In this document: positions 5,776 to 12,004 of the stretch, one piece after another
Layout of the letters: every line of letters begins with the position of its first letter
How positions within the stretch are numbered: position 1 is the first letter of the stretch
Assembly (NCBI GenBank): GCA_014304965.1
Contig: JACRTZ010000124.1
Span: forward strand, 1 to 12,004
From: Vulcanimicrobiota bacterium
Lineage (GTDB): Bacteria; Vulcanimicrobiota; Vulcanimicrobiia; Vulcanimicrobiales; Vulcanimicrobiaceae
Direction: 5' to 3'
DNA length: 12,004 nucleotides
The notes under the pieces: model-generated
Told to the model about the DNA's origin: nothing
Database searches by the model: none
Seen by the model: only the letters and a program-made list of their open reading frames with translations
Made by a program: the position numbers and the translations under genes

Positions 5776-6653
5776 ACGGCTCGCTCTCGGCGGACGCGAA
5801 GGACGCGCTCGCGCGCGACCTTCCCGCGGCCGGTCACTGTCGAGCCGCATTGCGCGATGCCCTCGCGTTGTACGGTGCGGCGCGCGGAGGAACGTTTCGC
5901 ACGCAACGGCCTGCGGTCGCGCGCGCGTTCTGGACGCTCTTGGACGAGCGCAAGGAGCATTCGATCCGCAAGCTTTCCGGCACGACGTTGCGGCGCGTGC
6001 CGACCTACGAAATCGACGCGCCGTTCGGCATTGCACCACGGAAGCCGACGGCGCGCTGCGACCGGCGCATGGAACTCCGCGGCGCGTTTCTCGCGTGCGG
6101 CTCGATCGCATCGCCCGCGCGCGGCTATCACCTCGAGTTCGTGCCCCCGGCAGAAGCAGCAGCGGTCCGATTGCTCGCGCTGTTGCGCGCGGACCGCCGC
6201 TCGCCGAAAACAGCCGAGCGGAAGAACAAAACGGTCATATACTTCAAGGACGCAGACGAGATCGTGCGATTGCTGACTGCAATCGGCGCGTACAATGCGG
6301 TGTTGCACCTCGAAGACGTTCGCGCGCTGAAAGAAACCAAGAACCGTATCCACCGCCTGGTCAATACCGAGGCTGCGAACGTCGAACGCGCTGCGGGCGC
6401 TGCGGCGGCGCAGCGCAACGCGATCGAGCTGGTCGCCGACGCATACGGCCTCGCGAACCTCTCGCGCCCGCTCCGCGAGGTGGCGGAACTGCGTCTCGCG
6501 CACCCGAGCGAAACCCTCGCCGAGTTAGGCCGGCGGTGCGATCCGCAGGCGAAAAAATCCACCGTCAACGGCCGGATTGCCGCCATCGTTCGTCTGGCCC
6601 GCTCGCTTGCGCAAAAGGCAGGTTCGGCCGCCAAAGGGACGGTATCCGATTGA
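5772..6653 (+). CDS. whiA: WhiA-family DNA-binding regulator (apparent CTG start)
   Basis: WhiA is a DNA-binding protein that controls sporulation and division genes in Streptomyces and affects division and chromosome segregation in Bacillus. Three parts are visible: an N-terminal segment SLSADAKDALARDLP matching the WhiA SFxxxxKxEL opening; a degenerate homing-endonuclease-like core with ELRGAFLACGSI and YHLEFVPP near residues 97-120; and a C-terminal helix-turn-helix, VAELRLAHPSETLAELG then STVNGRI, at ~236-270. No ATG, GTG or TTG precedes the conserved N-terminus in frame. The first canonical start, TTG 5850, would remove 26 residues. CTG 5772 overlaps the rqcP stop (CTGA) and would give 293 residues, near family length. 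I chose it on homology; the exact start is uncertain. gap begins one nucleotide after the stop. whiA-gap-pgk-tpiA is the actinobacterial order, but rapZ and yvcK are absent upstream. Confidence 0.87.
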   Translation: MNGSLSADAKDALARDLPAAGHCRAALRDALALYGAARGGTFRTQRPAVARAFWTLLDERKEHSIRKLSGTTLRRVPTYEIDAPFGIAPRKPTARCDRRMELRGAFLACGSIASPARGYHLEFVPPAEAAAVRLLALLRADRRSPKTAERKNKTVIYFKDADEIVRLLTAIGAYNAVLHLEDVRALKETKNRIHRLVNTEAANVERAAGAAAAQRNAIELVADAYGLANLSRPLREVAELRLAHPSETLAELGRRCDPQAKKSTVNGRIAAIVRLARSLAQKAGSAAKGTVSD

Positions 6654-6654
6654 C

Positions 6655-7668
<1,014 letters not shown>

Positions 7669-7684
7669 GGCGCTCGGGCGCCCG

Positions 7685-8881
7685 ATGACCTTCCGCACCT
7701 TGCGCGACGTGGACGTTCGCGGCAAGCGCGTCGTCGTACGCGAAGATTTGAACGTTCCGCTCAAGGACGGAGCGGTCGGGGACGACACGCGGCTCGTCGC
7801 CGCGCTTCCGACCTTGCGCTTCTTGCGCGAGCACGGCGCGCGTACGATCGTGCTCTCCCACCTCGGGCGGCCCGACGGCAAGCCGTCGCCGAAATTTTCG
7901 CTGGCCCCGGTCGCACGCGAACTCGACGCGCGGCTCGGCAATGTCTCCTTCTGTCCCGATTGCGTCGGGCCGCAGGCCCAAGCGGCGAGCGCCGCGCTTT
8001 CGGACGGCGACATCGTCCTCATGGAGAACGTCCGCTTCCACCCTGAAGAAGAAACGAACGATGCGGGCTTCGCACGCGCCCTAGCGTCGCTCGGCGAACT
8101 CTACGTCAACGATGCCTTCGGAACGGCACATCGCGCGCACGCCTCGACCGAAGGGATCGCGCACGACCTCCCCGCCGTCGCAGGCTTCTTGATGGAAGCC
8201 GAACTTGCAGCGCTCGGAAAGCTCACGCGCGACCCCGCGCTCCCCTTCGTCTGTGCGATCGGCGGCGCGAAGGTGAAAGACAAAGTCGGCGTGTTCGTAA
8301 ACTTGCTCGAACGCGTCTCCTCGTTCGTCATCGGCGGCGGAATGGCCAACACGTTTCTCGCGGCGCAAGGCGTGAACGTCGGAACATCGCTGCGCGATTC
8401 CGACCTCGTACCCGCGCGGGACATCTTGACGCGCGCCGCCGCGCGCGGCGTTCCGCTGCACCTGCCGGTTGACGCCGTCGTCTCGGTTTCGTTCGATGCG
8501 GACGACCGCGCCGAAACGGTGAACGTCGGCGATGTCGGCCAGCGGATGATTCTCGACATCGGGCCGCGCAGCGCGCAAGCGTATGCCACGACTCTGCGGG
8601 CGGCCCGAACGATCGTTTTCAACGGGCCGATGGGCGTCTACGAAAAACCGGCATATCAGAACGGCACGCGGGTCGTCGGCGAAGCGATCGCGGCCGCCAC
8701 GAAAGCCGGCGCGACCAGCGTCGTCGGCGGCGGCGACGCGGCCGCCGCGGCGCACGAACTCGGGTTTGCCGCTGCAATGACGCACGTTTCGACGGGGGGC
8801 GGGGCGACGCTCGAATTTCTCGAGGGCAAGACGCTGCCCGGCGTCGCGGCGCTCGAAGCGGCTGCGGCCAAGGTTTCGTGA
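7685..8881 (+). CDS. pgk: Phosphoglycerate kinase
   Basis: Transfers phosphate from 1,3-bisphosphoglycerate to ADP, the first ATP-forming step of lower glycolysis. At 398 residues it is full length. The N-domain has the signature REDLNVP at 19-25, the R-E-D variant rather than R-V-D-F; then LSHLGRPDG, MENVRFHPEEE and VNDAFGTAHRAHAS. The C-domain has IGGAKVKDKVGV, VIGGGMANTFLAAQG, VFNGPMGVYE and the nucleotide-loop stretch VVGGGDAAAAAHE, then HVSTGGGATLEFLEG. The ATG at 7685 begins 16 nt after the gap stop, and upstream in-frame codons lie inside gap. The stop overlaps the GTG of tpiA. No odd residues or breaks. Confidence 0.98.
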   Translation: MTFRTLRDVDVRGKRVVVREDLNVPLKDGAVGDDTRLVAALPTLRFLREHGARTIVLSHLGRPDGKPSPKFSLAPVARELDARLGNVSFCPDCVGPQAQAASAALSDGDIVLMENVRFHPEEETNDAGFARALASLGELYVNDAFGTAHRAHASTEGIAHDLPAVAGFLMEAELAALGKLTRDPALPFVCAIGGAKVKDKVGVFVNLLERVSSFVIGGGMANTFLAAQGVNVGTSLRDSDLVPARDILTRAAARGVPLHLPVDAVVSVSFDADDRAETVNVGDVGQRMILDIGPRSAQAYATTLRAARTIVFNGPMGVYEKPAYQNGTRVVGEAIAAATKAGATSVVGGGDAAAAAHELGFAAAMTHVSTGGGATLEFLEGKTLPGVAALEAAAAKVS

Positions 8882-9639
8882 GCGCGCGCCGTCCGCTGAT
8901 TGCGGGCAACTGGAAAATGCATAAGACGATCGCCGAGACGCGCACGCTGCTTGCGGAGTTGTGCGAACTCGCCATGCCCAACGGCGTGGACGTCATGGTC
9001 GCTCCGCCCTTCACCGCGCTCGCCGCGGCGCGCGACCGGTTACGCGATTGCGGCATCGGGCTGGGCGCGCAAACGATGAGCGAGCACGAACACGGTCCGT
9101 ACACGGGAGACATCAGCCCGGTGATGCTGCGCGAGCTGAGCGTGCGCTGGGTGATTCTCGGTCACTCCGAACGCCGCGCCTATTTCAACGAAACGGACGA
9201 CGGCGTAGCGCGAAAAGTTCGCGCGGCGCTCGCGCACGGCATGACGCCGATCGTCGCGGTCGGGGAGACGGCCGACGAACATCAACGCGGTGAGACGATC
9301 GCGAAAGTCACCTTCCAAGCGCGCGCCGCGTTTGCCGGACTCACCGAAGAGGAGGTCCGTAAGTGCGTCGTCGCCTACGAGCCGATCTGGGCGATCGGCA
9401 CGGGACTCGTCGACGAGCCGGCGAGCGCCAACGGCGTGATCGGCGAAATCCGCGGTGCGGTCGAGGGCTTGGAATACGCGCGCGTCCTCTATGGCGGCAG
9501 CATGAAGGGCGATAACGCGACAGCGCTCATGGCGGAACCGAACATCGACGGCGGGTTGATCGGCGGCGCGAGTCTGAGCGTGCAGAGCTTCATGGAGATC
9601 GTCGCGGCTGCCGCGCTACGCGCGGCCGCTCCCCGATGA
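8878..9639 (+). CDS. tpiA: Triosephosphate isomerase
   Basis: Interconverts dihydroxyacetone phosphate and glyceraldehyde-3-phosphate. The 253-residue TIM barrel is complete. AGNWKMHKT holds the active-site N11 and K13; H96 is in ILGHSERR; the catalytic base E168 is in AYEPIWAIGTG; the phosphate loop includes YGGSMKGDN and DGGLIGGAS. The start is GTG 8878, overlapping the pgk stop as GTGA, with AAGG a few bases upstream. The stop overlaps the gpmI ATG by the same 4-nt arrangement, which implies coupled translation along the operon. Confidence 0.98.
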   Translation: MSARRPLIAGNWKMHKTIAETRTLLAELCELAMPNGVDVMVAPPFTALAAARDRLRDCGIGLGAQTMSEHEHGPYTGDISPVMLRELSVRWVILGHSERRAYFNETDDGVARKVRAALAHGMTPIVAVGETADEHQRGETIAKVTFQARAAFAGLTEEEVRKCVVAYEPIWAIGTGLVDEPASANGVIGEIRGAVEGLEYARVLYGGSMKGDNATALMAEPNIDGGLIGGASLSVQSFMEIVAAAALRAAAPR

Positions 9640-11168
9640 GCATTCGAGCGCGCCAGGGCCCCCTCGTTCTTGCGATCCCCGATGGCTGGGGCCATCGCGA
9701 TGAGGAGCGCGGTAACGCCATCGCCGCCGCGGATCTGCCGAATTGGCGGCGCATGCTGGCCACGTATCCGCACACGCTGCTCGCGGCCAGCGGCGAAGAA
9801 GTCGGTCTACCGAAAGGCGTCATGGGCAATAGCGAGGTCGGGCACATCAACATGGGCAGCGGCCGCGTCGTCCCGCAAGGCGTCGTCGTGATCAACGAGT
9901 CGCTCGCAGACGGCACGTTTGCGCAGAACCCAGTCCTGCACGCCGCGCTCGAACACGTTCGCGACGGCGGGCGCCTGCATCTGATGGGACTGCTCTCCGA
10001 CGGCAAAGTTCATTCGTCCATCGACCACCTATTCGCGCTGATCGATGCCGCTGTAATCGCCCGGGTGAAGTTTGCCGTCCATCCGTTCGGCGACGGCCGC
10101 GACGTGCCACCGTCCTCCATGCAAACGTATCTCGGTGCGCTCGAAGCGCACTTGGCGCAAGCCGGCGCGACGGGTGCGATCGCCTCGCTGATGGGCCGCT
10201 TTTACGCGATGGATCGCGACAAGCGCTGGGATCGCACCGAACGCGCGTATCGCGCGCTCGCCGCCGGCAAAGCGGATTACGCGTGCGCGACCGCGGGCGA
10301 GGCACTGCGCGCGGCCTACGCGCGCGGGGAAACCGACGAATTCATCGTGCCGTCAATCGTCGGCGAGCCGTGTCCCATCGCCGACGGCGATGCGGTCATC
10401 TTCTTCAATTTCCGGCCCGACCGTGCGCGTGAGCTGACGCTCGCGTTCGCGCGGCCGGGCTTTGCCGAATTCCCGGTCCATCCATACAAACGGCTGATGT
10501 TCGCGACGATGACGAAGTACGAAGACGACTTCGCCAACCCGGTGCTCTTCGGTCCCCGGCCACAGAGTGAAACGTTCGGCGAGATCGTCGCCGGCGCCGG
10601 CCTCACCCAATTACGCCTCGCCGAAACTGAAAAATATGCGCACGTGACCTATTTTTTCAACGGCGGCCGCGAGGACGTCTTCCCAGGCGAAGTGCGGGAA
10701 CTGATTCCCTCCAACCGAAGCGTTGCGACGTACGACCTCGCGCCGGAGATGCGGGCCGGCGAAATCACGACGGTCGCAGTCGAGGACATCCATGCGCGCG
10801 CGCACGATCTGATCGTGATGAACTACTCGAACGCCGACATGGTCGGACACACCGGCGTGATGTCCGCGACGATTTCGGGATGCGAGACGCTCGACGTCGC
10901 GCTCGGCAGGCTCGAACAAGCGGTCCTCGATAGCGACGGCGTGCTCGCCATCACCGCCGATCACGGGAACGCCGAAGACAAGATCGACGCCGAGGGCAAT
11001 CCGCTGACCGCGCACACGACGAACCCGGTTCCGTTCGTGCTCGTCTCGCGCGGGCCGCTCGGAACGCTCGCTCCGAACGGGCGCCTCAGCGACATCGCGC
11101 CGACGCTCTTGCCGCTGCTCGGCCTCACGGCCTCAGCTGCGATGACGGGTCGGGACCTTCTGCGATGA
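9636..11168 (+). CDS. gpmI: 2,3-bisphosphoglycerate-independent phosphoglycerate mutase
   Basis: Converts 3-phosphoglycerate to 2-phosphoglycerate through a phosphoserine intermediate, using two metal ions (usually Mn). The 510 residues are full length. The alkaline-phosphatase-type half starts with AIPDGWGHR, and the nucleophile S66 is in MGNSEVGHINMGSG. The inserted transferase domain includes HPFGDGRDVPPSS, GRFYAMDRDKRWDR and FFNFRPDRARE. The second half has TYFFNGGRED, VMNYSNADMVGHTG, ITADHGNAED and TAHTTNPVPFVL, carrying the remaining metal ligands. Phosphopentomutase DeoB belongs to the same superfamily and often sits beside punA, but it lacks the NSEVGH motif and is shorter, so GpmI is clear. 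The ATG overlaps the tpiA stop (ATGA) and the stop overlaps the punA ATG. Confidence 0.97.
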   Translation: MSIRARQGPLVLAIPDGWGHRDEERGNAIAAADLPNWRRMLATYPHTLLAASGEEVGLPKGVMGNSEVGHINMGSGRVVPQGVVVINESLADGTFAQNPVLHAALEHVRDGGRLHLMGLLSDGKVHSSIDHLFALIDAAVIARVKFAVHPFGDGRDVPPSSMQTYLGALEAHLAQAGATGAIASLMGRFYAMDRDKRWDRTERAYRALAAGKADYACATAGEALRAAYARGETDEFIVPSIVGEPCPIADGDAVIFFNFRPDRARELTLAFARPGFAEFPVHPYKRLMFATMTKYEDDFANPVLFGPRPQSETFGEIVAGAGLTQLRLAETEKYAHVTYFFNGGREDVFPGEVRELIPSNRSVATYDLAPEMRAGEITTVAVEDIHARAHDLIVMNYSNADMVGHTGVMSATISGCETLDVALGRLEQAVLDSDGVLAITADHGNAEDKIDAEGNPLTAHTTNPVPFVLVSRGPLGTLAPNGRLSDIAPTLLPLLGLTASAAMTGRDLLR

Positions 11169-11953
11169 ACGATTCGCCCAAACGCGCCGTCGCGCGCTTG
11201 CACGAAGCCGCCGGGGGCGCGCTCGACGCGGCGGTGGTTTTGGGCAGCGGCCTCGCGACCGCGGTCGAGGAGCGGTTCTCGGGCAAGACGATCGCGTACC
11301 GCAAGCTCGAGGGAGCACCCGTTTCAAAACTCGCGGGCCATCCGGGAACGGCGACCGTGGGAACCTGGGGCGGCAAACGCGTCGTCGCCTTCGCCGGACG
11401 CGCGCACCTGTATCAAGGCTATTCGCCGGAGGACGTCACCTATTTCGTACGCCTCGCAGCCGCCGCGGGCGCGCGCGTCGCGGTTTTGACGAATGCCGCC
11501 GGCGGTTTGAACCAAGCGTACGAGCGGGGCGACTTGATGCTGATCGCCGACCATCTCAACATGACGGGCGCGACGGCAATCGCTCCGCGCGACCCCCAGC
11601 CGTTCTTGAACATGCTCGATGCATACTCGCCACGGCTGCGCCGGTTCGCGAAGCAATGCACCGCCGGAAGTGCGCTCCGCGAAGGGGTGTACGCCGGCCT
11701 GCGCGGCCCGGCCTACGAGACGCTCGCGGAGGCTGCGGCACTTCGCCGTCTCGGCGCCGATGCGGTCGGCATGTCCACCGTGCTTGAAACGATGATGGCG
11801 CGCAAGCTCGGGCTCGAAGTGCTCGGCCTCAGTTTGATCACGAATGCGATCGGCCCGGCGCAAGACGTTTCGCACGAAGACGTGCTCGCGGCATCCAAAG
11901 ACGCCGGCGCACGCATCGCCGCCCTGATCGAAGCAGTCCTCGGAGCGGCCTAG
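11165..11953 (+). CDS. punA: Purine nucleoside phosphorylase (trimeric type)
   Basis: Cleaves purine (deoxy)ribonucleosides with phosphate to free base plus (deoxy)ribose-1-phosphate. The 262-residue protein has the family motifs: VVLGSGLA for phosphate binding, LAGHPGT, GRAHLYQGY with H81, LTNAAGGL, GPAYETLAE with E185, VGMSTVLE and LSLITNAIG with N227. E185 and N227 are 42 residues apart, as are human E201 and N243, so specificity for 6-oxopurines (guanosine, inosine) is expected. Its ATG overlaps the gpmI stop (ATGA), so it is translated with the glycolytic genes; sugar phosphate released from nucleosides can enter that pathway through further enzymes not seen here. Methylthioadenosine phosphorylase is related, but the GAPYET-like and LITN contexts favour PNP. 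No clear terminator follows it. Confidence 0.95.
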   Translation: MNDSPKRAVARLHEAAGGALDAAVVLGSGLATAVEERFSGKTIAYRKLEGAPVSKLAGHPGTATVGTWGGKRVVAFAGRAHLYQGYSPEDVTYFVRLAAAAGARVAVLTNAAGGLNQAYERGDLMLIADHLNMTGATAIAPRDPQPFLNMLDAYSPRLRRFAKQCTAGSALREGVYAGLRGPAYETLAEAAALRRLGADAVGMSTVLETMMARKLGLEVLGLSLITNAIGPAQDVSHEDVLAASKDAGARIAALIEAVLGAA

Positions 11954-11981
11954 GGTGACTCTGATCTATTTACGTCCGTTG

Positions 11982-11990
11982 TGATATAGT
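11982..11990 (+). promoter_or_regulatory. Candidate extended -10 promoter for the next gene
   Basis: TGATATAGT at 11982-11990 matches an extended -10 element (TGnTATAAT) at all but one position. It stands in an AT-richer patch after punA. No -35 box is found at normal spacing; the nearest TGAC (11956-11959) is too far. The element ends 6 nt before an ATG at 11997, so the expected transcription start coincides with that codon. Confidence 0.45.
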
Positions 11991-11996
11991 TTGTGC

Positions 11997-12004
11997 ATGA
12001 GCAT
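11997..12004 (+). CDS. Possible start of a further gene, possibly leaderless (cut by window edge)
   Basis: An ATG followed by AGC and two more bases lies at the right edge, 6 nt after the proposed -10 element. Only two codons are visible, so no product can be named. If the promoter is real, the mRNA would begin at or within a base of this ATG and have no ribosome-binding site. If not, this is a chance ATG. Confidence 0.25.

Noticed and set aside
5619..6503. 294-codon antisense reading frame across whiA
   Set aside because: Shadow of WhiA coding sequence; the + strand carries all the conserved motifs.
6577..6654. Upstream extension of gap from GTG 6577
   Set aside because: It lies wholly within whiA and adds residues absent from GAPDH; ATG 6655 gives the family-standard start.
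9636..11168. Phosphopentomutase DeoB, suggested by the neighbouring punA
   Set aside because: The length of 510 residues, NSEVGH nucleophile motif and inserted transferase domain identify GpmI.

Overview
This is a high-GC, densely packed, single-strand (+) chromosomal window of housekeeping genes. It runs from the 3' two-thirds of mfd through a foldase, mazG, an rqcP-type S4 gene and whiA, into a complete gap-pgk-tpiA-gpmI-punA string. Codons end strongly in G/C, GTG and TTG starts are used, and many neighbours overlap by 4 nt. WhiA and an RqcP-type S4 protein point to the Terrabacteria side of the bacterial tree. The composition and gene mix would suit a deep high-GC lineage such as Eremiobacterota/WPS-2, but that placement is inference and is not proven by anything here.

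Layout: (i) 2-1918, mfd, cut by the left edge. (ii) 1919-2286, a gene-free stretch that looks like a structured RNA of about 300 nt. It has many local hairpins and ends in an intrinsic-terminator-like hairpin with a T-rich tail. It is either a free-standing ncRNA or the leader of the next gene. (iii) 2287-3240, a predicted lipoprotein parvulin-type foldase. (iv) 3262-3302, a hairpin covering the possible ribosome-binding sequences of mazG. (v) 3304-5401, three overlapping genes: mazG with a shortened tetrapyrrole-methylase-like N-terminus, a hotdog protein resembling 3-aminobutyryl-CoA ammonia-lyase, and an unrecognised secreted protein. (vi) 5401-5463, a 63-nt near-perfect palindrome filling the gap before rqcP. 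(vii) 5470-11953, rqcP, whiA, gap, pgk, tpiA, gpmI and punA, with gaps of at most 16 nt. (viii) 11954-12004, a possible extended -10 promoter placed so that the next gene could be leaderless.

The window joins two conserved neighbourhoods. mfd...mazG-rqcP resembles the Bacillus/Clostridium mfd region. whiA-gap-pgk-tpiA resembles the actinobacterial region, but without the usual rapZ and yvcK before whiA. The glycolytic genes cover glyceraldehyde-3-phosphate to 2-phosphoglycerate plus triose isomerisation. punA adds purine (deoxy)nucleoside phosphorolysis, whose sugar phosphates can feed the same pathway. Mfd, MazG and RqcP are maintenance functions: stalled RNA polymerase, non-canonical NTPs and stalled ribosomes.

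The points most worth a second look are the structured RNA at 1926-2238, the 63-nt palindrome, the apparent CTG start of whiA, the clipped methylase domain of MazG and the orphan Kal-like gene. No clearly new multi-gene system was found.
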